The position numbers and the translations under genes are program-made. This document shows positions 25,547 through 32,269 of a stretch of 34,064 bases of DNA, in pieces. A model generated the notes under the pieces. That model saw only the letters and a program-made list of their open reading frames with translations, was not told the DNA's origin and ran no database searches. The stretch is taken from contig JAGXGV010000006.1 of NCBI GenBank assembly GCA_024636635.1, positions 1 to 34,064 of the forward strand, read 5' to 3'. Source of the DNA: Puniceibacterium sp. Lineage in GTDB: Bacteria; Pseudomonadota; Alphaproteobacteria; Rhodobacterales; Rhodobacteraceae. Each line of letters begins with the position of its first letter. Within the stretch, counting starts at the first letter, position 1.

Positions 25547-25969
25547 GCCCCTGGCAAGATTCTCCAGCGTCGGGCGAAGCCCTTCAAGATCGTATCCGGC
25601 GGCGGCGACCGCCTTCAGGATGGCGTCGGTGTCCTGTTGTCCCGCCTGACCCAGGGCCCAGACGACGGACGACCGGGTGCCCGAGGCGCAATAGGCCAGG
25701 ACCGGACCTTCGGACGCCTCGATGAAAGCCATCTGCTGGGCGATGTTCTGCGGAGTCATCGTCTGGTGGGTCAGCGGAAGGGGGCGGAATGTGAGTCCGG
25801 CACCCGTTACGGCGGCTTCGATCGCTGCAGCCTGGTGGCTTGGCGGCACCTCGCCATCGGGCCGGTTGCAGATCACAGTCGTGATTCCGGCCTCTTTCAG
25901 GGCAGGTATATCTTCGACGTCAATCTGCGGCGAGACGTTGTATTTCGGGGTGATCTGACGGATTTCCAT
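25544..25969 (-). CDS. TIGR01244-family phosphatase/sulfurtransferase-like protein
   Basis: 141 aa with a dual-specificity-phosphatase-like fold. The active-site loop is YCASGTRSS with C94 and R99 (C-x4-R spacing as in this family), preceded by GPVLA. The N-terminus MEIRQITPKYNVSPQIDVEDIP and TVICNRPDGE are characteristic of TIGR01244 (DUF442). In other bacteria this domain is fused to, or adjacent to, a persulfide-dioxygenase-like metallo-beta-lactamase domain in BigR-type hydrogen sulfide/persulfide operons. Here the two are separate genes with a truncated transporter gene between them. It likely acts in persulfide handling, though its exact reaction is unsettled. Confidence 0.87.
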   Translation of the reverse strand: MEIRQITPKYNVSPQIDVEDIPALKEAGITTVICNRPDGEVPPSHQAAAIEAAVTGAGLTFRPLPLTHQTMTPQNIAQQMAFIEASEGPVLAYCASGTRSSVVWALGQAGQQDTDAILKAVAAAGYDLEGLRPTLENLARG

Positions 25970-25978
25970 GTCTGTCTG

Positions 25979-26248
25979 TTACTCTGCCGGAATGGCTCTG
26001 TCCAGCCAGGACCGTGTAAGGGGTGCGAGCAGCATGCCCGTCAGCATTGCCAGCGCAAAGACCGCGCCGCCCGTGCCACCATAAGTGATGGACGCAATGG
26101 CGGGACCGAAACAAAGACCGGCAAGGCCCCATACGATCCCGAACAGCACCGTCCCGAGGATCAGGTTGCGGCCCAGACGCGGCTCTGGCGGTTGCGGGAA
26201 GGTGCCCCCGGCCAGCGGTGCATTTTCCTTCCTTCGGGACAGCGGCGC
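25979..26248 (-). pseudogene. C-terminal remnant of a YeeE/YedE-family (DUF6691) membrane transporter gene
   Basis: The frame from 26248 to the TAA at 25981-25979 encodes a clear second half of a DUF6691/YeeE-YedE protein: RNLILGTVLFGIVWGLAGLC, FGPAIASITYGG, then GMLLAPLTRSWLDRAIPAE. Full-length members have about 135-145 residues; only about 90 codons remain. The frame begins directly after the TAG of the upstream metallo-beta-lactamase gene and in the same phase, with no ATG or GTG before the first membrane helix. The family motif in the second helix is kept as LAGLCFGPA. I infer a deletion that removed the start of this gene and probably a preceding YeeE partner. The out-of-frame ATG at about 26222 does not rescue it. 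Confidence 0.75.
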
Positions 26249-27112
26249 CTAGAGCTTGTTCAGGGGGATCTTGAGAAACACGTCTCCCTGTTCGTCCGCG
26301 GGCGGCATGTGCCCCGCGCGCATGTTGATCTGCAAGGATGGGAGGATCAGTTTGGGCATGCCGAGGGTGGCATCGCGCGCGTCACGCATGGCGACGAATT
26401 CCTCTTTGGTCGTGCTACCGCCGATATGCACGTTGTTCGCCTTTTCCGCAGCAACCGTGGTTTCCCAAGCGTAGACGTCGCGCCCAGGAGCCTTGTAGTC
26501 GTGGCAGACGAAGATTCGGGTTTCGTCCGGCAGGGCAAGGATTTTCTGCACCGACGCGTACAGAGTCTCCGACGACCCGCCGGGGAAATCGCAACGCGCC
26601 GTGCCGAAATCCGGCATGAACAGCGTATCGCCCACAAAGGCCGCGTCGCCGATCACGTAAGTGAGGCAGGCCGGGGTGTGGCCGGGGGTGTGCAGCACGT
26701 CCCCGCGCAATTGCCCGATGTGAAAGCTTTCCCCCTCCTGGAACAGCGCATCGAACTGCGATCCGTCCCGCTGGAATTCCGTCCCCTCGTTGAAGACCTT
26801 GCCAAAGGTGTTCTGCACCACCGTGATCCGGTCACCGATGCCGATCTTTCCCCCAAGTTGTTCCTGGATGTAGGGCGCCGCGGACAGGTGGTCGGCGTGG
26901 ACGTGGGTTTCGAGCAACCACTGCACTTCGAGGTTGTTGTTTCGCACAAAGGCGATGATGTCATCCGCCGAGCGGGTGTCGGTCCGCCCCGACGCCTGAT
27001 CGAAGTCCAGAACCGAATCCACCACGGCACAGGCGGCACCGTGCGGATCCTTTACGACATAGGATACGGTGTTCGTCGCTTCGTCAAAAAAGGCTGTAAC
27101 GTCTGGTTTCAT
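26249..27112 (-). CDS. Metallo-beta-lactamase fold hydrolase, persulfide dioxygenase/Blh-like
   Basis: 287 aa from the ATG at 27112, with AAAGGGGA 7 bases upstream; an ATG nine codons earlier is also in frame but has no ribosome site. Metal ligands are ETHVHADH (H70, H72, D74, H75), HTPGHT, and the later FVGDTLF and FVCHDY. The TARCDFPGG segment and the C-terminal VFLKIPLNKL are typical of ETHE1/Blh-type proteins, which oxidise glutathione persulfide to sulfite. Neighbours support this: a TIGR01244 gene and a YeeE/YedE remnant form the usual persulfide cluster. It would act in the cytoplasm in sulfide detoxification. A BigR-type repressor is not in the window. Confidence 0.87.
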   Translation of the reverse strand: MKPDVTAFFDEATNTVSYVVKDPHGAACAVVDSVLDFDQASGRTDTRSADDIIAFVRNNNLEVQWLLETHVHADHLSAAPYIQEQLGGKIGIGDRITVVQNTFGKVFNEGTEFQRDGSQFDALFQEGESFHIGQLRGDVLHTPGHTPACLTYVIGDAAFVGDTLFMPDFGTARCDFPGGSSETLYASVQKILALPDETRIFVCHDYKAPGRDVYAWETTVAAEKANNVHIGGSTTKEEFVAMRDARDATLGMPKLILPSLQINMRAGHMPPADEQGDVFLKIPLNKL

Positions 27113-27142
27113 GGGAGAGTCCCCTTTCTGCCCGAACATATA

Positions 27143-27157
27143 ACATTTATTGAATGT
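27143..27157 (-). promoter_or_regulatory. AT-rich inverted repeat upstream of the persulfide dioxygenase-like gene
   Basis: ACATT-TATTG-AATGT has perfect 5-bp arms in an AT-rich patch (27137-27165) inside otherwise GC-rich DNA, 31 bases before the start codon. Persulfide operons are commonly controlled by ArsR-like BigR repressors at AT-rich palindromes. This is a candidate operator by position and composition only. Confidence 0.45.
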
Positions 27158-27464
27158 GTTTCAATCCCCAAAGCGCGGCATTTGGGCGTCCGGAACGGCC
27201 ACTGACAGGCGCGGCGCGATGTCACGCCGATCGGCTGAGGAACTTGCGACTAATGTCTTGATCGACTCGCTGTTCCGCCGCAAACTGTCTTACACGTAGA
27301 ACGAGTGCGACGGGAGGAGATCGCCGCGCTTCGGATCATCAGATAGTTCGGACCCGTGCGCCCGGCCTAAACGCTGTGGTTGTTTTCCAAATCTGATTTG
27401 CTGCCATCCGGTCGGACCGTCCGGCGACTGTCCGCAGACTGCCACGCCTATGGGAGGTTCCTAA
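27158..27464. other. Gene-poor stretch
   Basis: About 300 bases with no convincing gene on either strand. A 26-codon ATG frame (27219-27299, MSRRSAEELATN...) has no clear ribosome site or family. The right end (27452-27457, GGGAGG) belongs to the next small gene. The segment GCGTCCGGAACGG at 27188-27200 recalls the hairpin repeat found at 31107-31125. The stretch may be scar DNA next to the decayed insertion sequence. Confidence 0.4.
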
Positions 27465-27680
27465 ATGACCAAGACGACACTGCAATGCCGTATAGACGCG
27501 CTTGAAAACGAGATTTGGGGCGCAGATGCACAAACGCAGCAAGAGATGATCGCGCGCCTCAGACGGCTGGTACTCACCCTGGACATCGGCCGCCCGACGT
27601 CGTTTGCCCAGGTGAGGCGCAGAAGCGAAGGACGGCAGGAGGACCTGTTCGAAGATGCGTTCGACAATCTGCCGATCTGA
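27465..27680 (+). CDS. Small hypothetical protein
   Basis: 71 aa, with GGGAGG seven bases before the ATG. It starts MTKTTLQCRIDALENEIWGA and is mostly charged and helical (many E, R, Q, D), with one leucine-rich central helix (about 25-40) and an acidic C-terminus EDLFEDAFDNLPI. There is no membrane segment and no family I recognise. It is isolated between a gene-poor stretch and the transposase remnant, so it may have arrived with the insertion sequence or survived at its edge. The good ribosome site favours a real gene; the isolation lowers confidence. Confidence 0.5.
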   Translation: MTKTTLQCRIDALENEIWGADAQTQQEMIARLRRLVLTLDIGRPTSFAQVRRRSEGRQEDLFEDAFDNLPI

Positions 27681-27717
27681 CGCGCCTCCACCGCTCATGG
27701 TTGCCAGGCTTGCCTGA

Positions 27718-28322
27718 CGCTGTCCTTTGGCGTCTGCGCTCAGCGCAGGCGATGACGCCAAGGGGCCGCGGCTTTATGATTGAGCCTGTGTGCCGCTGGC
27801 TCACACGTCCGAGGCGGGGCTCTCCCGCTGGGTTCTTGCGCGTCGGAGTCTCCGCACCCCGGCCAAGCTGGATTATTATTTCGTCTACGCCCGATCCGGG
27901 ACCAGCCTTGCCGAAATGGCTGCCGCTGCTGGCCTGCGCTGGATGATCGAGGAATGTTTCCTGAGGGCCAGGGATGACCTGGACCTCGATCATTGTGAGG
28001 CGCGCTCATGGCATGGATGGCACCGACATATGAGCCTTGTCATGGCAGCGGCGGCCTTTCTTGCGCGCCTTGCCGCTGAGCAGCGCCGCACGGCATTCAG
28101 CAAACCGAACAAAACGAGTCCGAACCCCGCGGTGGCTGTAGCATGATGACCCGTCTCGAGACGACTCTGACCACGTCCGAATTCCGCCACCTGATCGCGC
28201 GCCTCCTCCTAAAGCCAATCCTCACCGCGAGCGCCATTTGAGACTGGTCACGATGGCGACGCGAACACCAGATCACCGCAGCCGTAGCGCATCGTAAAAT
28301 ACGGCTAAATGCGCAACTGTAG
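27718..28322 (+). pseudogene. Decayed IS701-family transposase, C-terminal part
   Basis: The + frame from about 27718 reads SAGDDAKGPRLYD, then a TGA at 27781-27783 where the family has tryptophan, then RWVLARRSLRTPAKLDYY, IEECFLRARDDLDLDH and EARSWHGWHRHMSLVM. These are the C-terminal DDE-fold stretches of IS701-type transposases, including the conserved glutamate of IEECF. After a frameshift between 28146 and 28164 the match resumes as LTTSEFRHLIARLLL and DWSRWRREHQ, again broken by a TGA, and ends at the TAG of 28320-28322. The N-terminal part and both terminal inverted repeats were not found. One nonsense codon, a frameshift and a second nonsense codon show it is dead. It ends two bases before the stop of the next - strand gene. 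Confidence 0.8.
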
Positions 28323-28324
28323 TA

Positions 28325-28540
28325 CTAGCCGAGGAAGATCCCGAGGATCACCAGCATCAGGCCGATCACCGACAGACCGAGCGCGCCAAGGTTGTAAGGC
28401 AGCACCTTTTGCACTTCGGCGCGCAGGGCCTCGTCCGAAAGGCCTGCGCGACGGGCGCGTGCGACGGTGACGATGCACCAGACCAGTCCGGCTAGACCCA
28501 CCACCGACAGTGCGGCCCCCGACCAGATGAGACTCTGCAT
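28325..28540 (-). CDS. Small two-helix membrane protein
   Basis: 71 aa from the ATG at 28540, with AAAGG upstream. Two hydrophobic segments (about 5-28, LIWSGAALSVVGLAGLVWCI, and 50-70, GALGLSVIGLMLVILGIFLG) enclose a short charged loop ARARRAGLSDEALRAEVQK. The loop is probably cytoplasmic because of its positive charge. It is probably a conserved membrane protein of the Rhodobacterales, but its function is unknown. It is divergent from gapR, so both promoters lie in the 120-bp gap between them. The transposase remnant touches its 3' end, and the coding sequence is intact. Confidence 0.75.
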   Translation of the reverse strand: MQSLIWSGAALSVVGLAGLVWCIVTVARARRAGLSDEALRAEVQKVLPYNLGALGLSVIGLMLVILGIFLG

Positions 28541-28660
28541 TTGGCTGCCTTTCGCTTGTGCTGCGCAAGCGCGCGGTAATTCATAGCCAGCGCTACCGCA
28601 ACCCCTTGATGGTGCTGACGGGCCGCGCTATCGAAGTCAAAACCCGCCAGGAGAGAGCAG

Positions 28661-28921
28661 ATGAGCGACGAACAGGCAGATGCCACATACCGCGTGACCG
28701 CAGACGAATTGCGCCAGTTCATCGAGCGTATTGAACGACTTGACCAAGAAAAGAAAGATATAGCCGACCAGCAGAAAGAGGTTATGGCCGAGGCCAAGGG
28801 ACGTGGCTACGACACCAAGGTGATCCGCAAGGTCATTGCCCTGCGCAAGCGCGAACCGGACGACATTGCCGAGGAAGAAGCGGTGATGGAGATGTACAAG
28901 CAGGCGCTCGGGATGTCGTGA
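28661..28921 (+). CDS. gapR: GapR-family nucleoid-associated protein (DUF2312)
   Basis: 86 aa, normal for the family. It starts VTADELRQFIERIERLDQEK, has the coiled KKDIADQQKEVMAEAKGRGY and continues with KVIRKVIALRKREPDDIAEE, which is the diagnostic DUF2312 sequence. In Caulobacter GapR binds overtwisted AT-rich DNA ahead of replication and transcription forks and stimulates topoisomerases. The ribosome site AGGAGAGAGCAG precedes the ATG. A weak promoter candidate is TTGATG (28606-28611) with TATCGA (28629-28634). The gene is monocistronic or is followed by a tiny overlapping ORF. Confidence 0.95.
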   Translation: MSDEQADATYRVTADELRQFIERIERLDQEKKDIADQQKEVMAEAKGRGYDTKVIRKVIALRKREPDDIAEEEAVMEMYKQALGMS

Positions 28922-29058
28922 TGCCCTGCTGGTGTCTTCTTTTTCAGGATGAGAACACCACGCCGGATGCCACCCGGTGCTGCCAAGACTGCAATGGGCT
29001 GCCAGTCTGGCGCAACGACGCGGCGGGTGGGATGTCAGTCACCGAAACTTCAGGTTGA
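28921..29058 (+). CDS. Possible 45-aa cysteine-rich small protein
   Basis: The ATG at 28921 shares one base with the gapR stop (TGATG), a typical reinitiation arrangement. The frame MPCWCLLFQDEN... holds five cysteines: C3 and C5 near the start and C20, C21 and C24 in RCCQDCNGLPVW, so it could bind a metal. No ribosome site of its own is needed if it is coupled to gapR. I know no family for it. The rest of the 300-base gap to 29224 shows no other supported gene, and chance remains a real alternative. Confidence 0.3.
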   Translation: MPCWCLLFQDENTTPDATRCCQDCNGLPVWRNDAAGGMSVTETSG

Positions 29059-29224
29059 AACCGATGCTTCGGGGCTATTCCGGCGGGAGAACAGACAAGG
29101 TCGCGCGCCGTCAAACAATGCGTCGGCGGAACCGGGGGTACTGCAAGGTCTGGTTGGCGATCCGGTTGTCCGGCAAAACCGTTCATCTGCATGACCTTCC
29201 GGCTGCGCGGACCATGGTCAGAGA

Positions 29225-29878
29225 TCATTGGCGCACGAGGTTCATGTCGAATCCGCCGCCTCTCATCGTGATGCGGACCAGACGGCGCGCGTCATAGACG
29301 ACTGACATTCCCAAGCTCTTGAAATGGAACGGGGACAGGTGACCCGGTCCCATAACCACACGATAGGACATTTCGCAGGTCTCTGTTGCGCTGGTCCGGG
29401 TTGTCGTGACGGTCACCATCTGTACCACGCGGCGGCCATCGTACATCGCCATGGGCATGGGGCAGGTGTCGCTGTCCGCAAGGGCCGCGAAGACCTCGGT
29501 CGGGGAAATCACGCCCGCGGGTACCTTGTCGGCCTGCGTCATGCCGGTGCTTTCCCGGGACGGCGTGACCGTTACGGCCGTCACGATGCGGGCCTCACGG
29601 ACCACAGCAACGTCGCGCGTCTTGCTGCCCCGGCTCTTGGCACGGTAATCGACGGTGCCGCCTCGTGTTTGTGTCTGCGCCTCGAAGGTGCCGTTCGCGA
29701 CACCCAACGGCGTATTGTCCATCGTCGACAACAGGGCTGAGCCGGAGCCAACTGACTCAAATACCAGCGTGCCCAGTTGCCGGTCGCCCAGCATGATCGC
29801 GTAGCTCTGACGTTCGGCCATGGCCGACCCGGCCGACACCACCGCAAGGGCGGCAGCAATGAGGAAGCTTCGTTTCAT
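29225..29878 (-). CDS. Secreted protein of unknown function (DUF6134-like)
   Basis: 217 aa from the ATG at 29878, with GGAG 5 bases upstream. The signal peptide MKRSFLIAAALAVVSAGSAMA has a clear AxA cleavage site, so the mature protein is periplasmic or secreted. The mature part begins ERQSYAIMLGDRQLGTL and is rich in beta-strand sequence, with SPTEVFAALADSDTCPMPM and YRVVMGPGHLSPFHFKSLG. The mature protein has two cysteines that could form a disulfide. The overall pattern recalls DUF6134/DUF3108-type outer-layer proteins, which share a lipocalin-like beta architecture; I am not certain of the family. No neighbour indicates its role. Confidence 0.7.
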   Translation of the reverse strand: MKRSFLIAAALAVVSAGSAMAERQSYAIMLGDRQLGTLVFESVGSGSALLSTMDNTPLGVANGTFEAQTQTRGGTVDYRAKSRGSKTRDVAVVREARIVTAVTVTPSRESTGMTQADKVPAGVISPTEVFAALADSDTCPMPMAMYDGRRVVQMVTVTTTRTSATETCEMSYRVVMGPGHLSPFHFKSLGMSVVYDARRLVRITMRGGGFDMNLVRQ

Positions 29879-30228
29879 GCGGGCTCCATGTTGAGTATGC
29901 TCAGAGCCTTGGCTTGCAGCGTTTGGGAGAAGACCTGAACAATCAGCATCGCTTTTCCCGTCTGAACTGCAAGCGAAAGGCAGCGAGCACATGTTTCAGG
30001 TATTTCCCTAACCAATATAAACCACCCCGGCACAGACAGGCGATCGCCAATCGACAGGAGCCTGCCGGAAAGGCCGGTTGCGGACCGGAAAGCCAAAAAA
30101 GACCGCAATGGACAGCCGTGCTGGAACGAACCCAACCGAGAAACCTCGGCGATTCAAAGGCGAACAGGCGGATCGTCGACCGCAGGGGCAGAGCCCCGTG
30201 TCATGTATTCCTCGACAGGCAAGCCCGG
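29879..30228. other. Non-coding stretch upstream of the secreted-protein gene
   Basis: 350 bases without a supported gene. A 24-codon - strand frame (29949-29875, MLIVQVFSQTLQAKALSILN...) ends in an ATGA overlap with the secreted-protein start and could be a leader, but its ribosome site is weak. The middle (29998-30025) is AT-richer than its surroundings and may hold a promoter. I see no repeat or RNA gene. Confidence 0.35.
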
Positions 30229-30969
30229 TCAACTTCCGAACCGACGCCGTTCCTCGTCAAGTGCGCGTGGCGTCTGCCGGGCGGCACGCAGCGAGGTGGC
30301 CACATCCTCACCATCCGCCGCGCCCGCGCTGATCCGCGCCAGACTGTAGGTCGGCACCTGGCTCACTTTGGCCAGGGCCGCCCGCACCAGCGCATGGACT
30401 GCAAGCATCAGACCCTGTACCCCGAGAACCCCCGCCCCCGGAGCGGGGATGCCTTCGGCGATCTGTGCACAGGCGGTCGCATCCTTCGACATGTAGGTCC
30501 GGCAAATCAGCGGACGCGACTCGTAGACCCGGCAGGTCCGCGACTGCGGGTCCAGTGCGGCACAGGCGCGCGGATGCCAGTCGCGCCCATCCAGAGCGCC
30601 TGCAAGCGGCGCGACGGCGGCGTGCAACACGCGAGCCTCGGCTTCGGCGATCACGCCGCCGTCCCGGCCGGACAGGATGCAGCAAAAGGCGCAGCCCGCA
30701 GCACAGGCCGCACTCGCGAGCGGGCCGTCCGGTTGTGCCGCGTTCTGCCGCAACTCGGCTCCGGCTATGCGCAGGGCAGGCAGGCCGCTGCGCAGCGCCC
30801 GCAACAGGTCTTCGAACGGCACCGCATGCGCCGCTGCCGTTTCAAGATAGACCAGAAGCAGCCTGCGCGCCCGTTCGGCCTGCACCGTCCCGCTGCCTTT
30901 CAGTCGAATCTTGGCCACGCGTGCGCGCAACGTTGCGATGTCTTGTGGTTTGCCAGAGGCTGGTTTCAT
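30229..30969 (-). CDS. YkgJ-type cysteine-cluster protein
   Basis: 246 aa. The cysteine cluster CAAGCAFCC (C-x3-C-x2-CC) about residues 89-97 and the later TCRVYESRPLICRTYMSKDATAC are the marks of YkgJ family proteins (UPF0153/zinc- or iron-cluster-containing). The N-terminal part up to residue about 85 is a helical region, with arginines and leucines, not found in the shortest members. The function of the family is not firmly known; a metal-binding role is supported by the cysteines. No signal peptide is present. The ATG at 30969 is the only one that keeps the N-terminal helical part. It stands alone between two non-coding regions. Confidence 0.8.
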   Translation of the reverse strand: MKPASGKPQDIATLRARVAKIRLKGSGTVQAERARRLLLVYLETAAAHAVPFEDLLRALRSGLPALRIAGAELRQNAAQPDGPLASAACAAGCAFCCILSGRDGGVIAEAEARVLHAAVAPLAGALDGRDWHPRACAALDPQSRTCRVYESRPLICRTYMSKDATACAQIAEGIPAPGAGVLGVQGLMLAVHALVRAALAKVSQVPTYSLARISAGAADGEDVATSLRAARQTPRALDEERRRFGS

Positions 30970-31106
30970 GCCATGGCATTATGAAGGCTGCATGAGCGAT
31001 GGCAAGACAGCCCGCAAGGAACCTTCGTCCTTTGGCCAAATAATCAGTGGCTCTGCCATGCGAGCACTGCCACCCATCTTCTCGGGGTTCCAAATATCCC
31101 GGGGGA

Positions 31107-31247
31107 ATCGTCCGGAACGGACGATGGGGGCAGAGCCCCCGGAGTGCAGCCCAGTCTGGCGCAGACTGCACTTTCCAGTCCGGCGCATCCTGCACTCTCT
31201 GGTGTGTCGTATCGAGCATCCCTGGGTCGATCGTCCGCAAACGGACA
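31107..31247. repeat. Cluster of short hairpins and a 24-bp tandem repeat
   Basis: In order there are ATCGTCCG/CGGACGAT (31107-31125, perfect 8-bp stem, 3-base loop), GGGGGC/GCCCCC (31126-31140, 6-bp stem, 3-base loop), and AGTCTG/CAGACT (31153-31167, within an outer GTGC/GCAC pair). Two 24-bp units follow one another, 31152-31175 and 31176-31199, with four differences. A second GTCCG/CGGAC hairpin (31233-31246) shares ATCGTCCG..AA.CGGAC with the first. The cluster fills the 333-base gap between YkgJ and the hypothetical gene (30970-31302), which holds no gene. It may terminate the latter's transcript or be a REP-like element of the group. Confidence 0.65.
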
Positions 31248-31302
31248 ACCCGATGCATTCGGTCACGTCACGACGATGGCCCCGCCGTGTCGGCCCGCGG
31301 GC

Positions 31303-32184
31303 TCAGGGGGCGATGACGGTCACATTTTCCATACGGCTGATCTCGTAAAGATCTTCTTCGTAAAGCTCTGTCAGCATGTCCACATAGGCTGCGTCCCAGC
31401 CTGGAAGATCCAGTTCCTCCTCGATCGCCTCGTCCAGCGCGTATTTGTCCAGAAAAGCGACCATCACCCTGCGCTTCTGGGTTTCGTTGATCCCGGGGTG
31501 GTCCCTGAGATAGGCGCGAAACCGTCGCATGCCTTCGGGGCTCATGATCTGCTGAAGCAGATCGAAGGCGCCGGTGATCTTGCGGTCGGGATCGACCCCT
31601 GCCATTTCCCGCAGGATCTGCCCCCAGAGCAGCGGCGTGTCCTCGTTGCACCAGACCGTGACGGGGACCTGCGGATGCGCCACGCGCAGGCGCCGTACAA
31701 GATCGGACCAGCGCAGGTGCATCGGATCGACCCCGTTCAGGAATTTGGCCAGATCTTTGCCCGGGGTCTGCTGAAATACGGCCGGAATGAAAGTGGCCGG
31801 ATTGCGAAGGCCCATGAACATGGTGATCGCGTCGCCGCGGAACAGTCGCCGCATGCCCTCTATCCGCGTTTCGGCGTTGCGATAGAATCGCCCGCCGCCA
31901 AAAACCAGTTTTGGAACCGAAAACAGGTTCTCGTGACTGAGCACGAGCCGCTCCACCGTTTCGGGATCCGTGCTGAGGATCGCGTCAAGCAGCACGTCGC
32001 GGGCATTTTCAGCGGGGCCGGCGGGCCCGAGCGCGTTGATCGCCTCGGACAGTAGGCGCCTGTAACGCCCCGGTCCGGGCACCGCCACGCCATCGGTGCG
32101 AAAGTCGTCGGCATTGCGCAGCAACCCCCTCAGCAAGCGGTCATTGTCCGTGGCGTGCACGCCCGTGTGAAGGATCACCTGCAT
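31303..32184 (-). CDS. Conserved hypothetical protein, possibly sulfotransferase-like
   Basis: 293 aa from the ATG at 32184. The opening QVILHTGVHATDNDRLLRGLLRN recalls the first strand and phosphate loop of sulfotransferase-like proteins (LHxGxHKTGTT), but the usual KTGTT residues are replaced by ATDND, so cofactor binding may be lost. Later parts, such as DAITMFMGLRNPATFIPAVFQQ and WSDLVRRLRVAHPQVPVTVWCNED, resemble the second strand and substrate region of the same fold. I call this with low certainty. There is no signal peptide or membrane segment. It is divergent from the iron permease. Confidence 0.65.
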   Translation of the reverse strand: MQVILHTGVHATDNDRLLRGLLRNADDFRTDGVAVPGPGRYRRLLSEAINALGPAGPAENARDVLLDAILSTDPETVERLVLSHENLFSVPKLVFGGGRFYRNAETRIEGMRRLFRGDAITMFMGLRNPATFIPAVFQQTPGKDLAKFLNGVDPMHLRWSDLVRRLRVAHPQVPVTVWCNEDTPLLWGQILREMAGVDPDRKITGAFDLLQQIMSPEGMRRFRAYLRDHPGINETQKRRVMVAFLDKYALDEAIEEELDLPGWDAAYVDMLTELYEEDLYEISRMENVTVIAP

Positions 32185-32216
32185 GTGGGGGTCTTTTTGT
32201 TGCCTCGGCCCTGCAC

Positions 32217-32243
32217 TATAAGCCGTTTCACGTCATGTGAAAC
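32217..32243 (+). promoter_or_regulatory. -10-like box followed by a 19-bp palindrome before the iron permease
   Basis: TATAAG at 32217-32222 could be a -10 box; a -35 match is weak (TTTTTG at 32194-32199). The perfect inverted repeat GTTTCAC-GTCAT-GTGAAAC (32225-32243) starts two bases later and would cover the transcription start. Such a placement fits a repressor site. It differs from the Fur, Irr and RirA consensus sequences I know, so the factor is unassigned. Confidence 0.55.
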
Positions 32244-32269
32244 CGCTTTTCCGCCGGAGCCGCCTGCCC

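Noticed and set aside
26140-26225. Out-of-frame ATG with AGGAAGGAAA before it inside the YeeE remnant (about 26222, - strand)
   Set aside because: The frame stops after about 20 codons, so it cannot express the remnant without a frameshift.
25430-27205. 591-codon + strand frame over the phosphatase-like gene, the YeeE remnant and the dioxygenase-like gene
   Set aside because: It covers two conserved - strand genes and shows no domain; the frame is open because of codon bias on the opposite strand.
27219-27299. 26-codon + strand ORF in the gene-poor stretch
   Set aside because: No ribosome site, no recognisable family and a length expected by chance.
28944-29228. 94-codon - strand ORF after the secreted-protein gene, starting in an ATGA overlap
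   Set aside because: The sequence is proline- and arginine-rich without a recognisable fold and lies opposite the possible cysteine-rich ORF; no ribosome site of its own.
29875-29949. 24-codon - strand ORF overlapping the secreted-protein start by ATGA
   Set aside because: The overlap is suggestive, but the ribosome site is weak and the peptide has no feature that supports it; described only in the gap entry.
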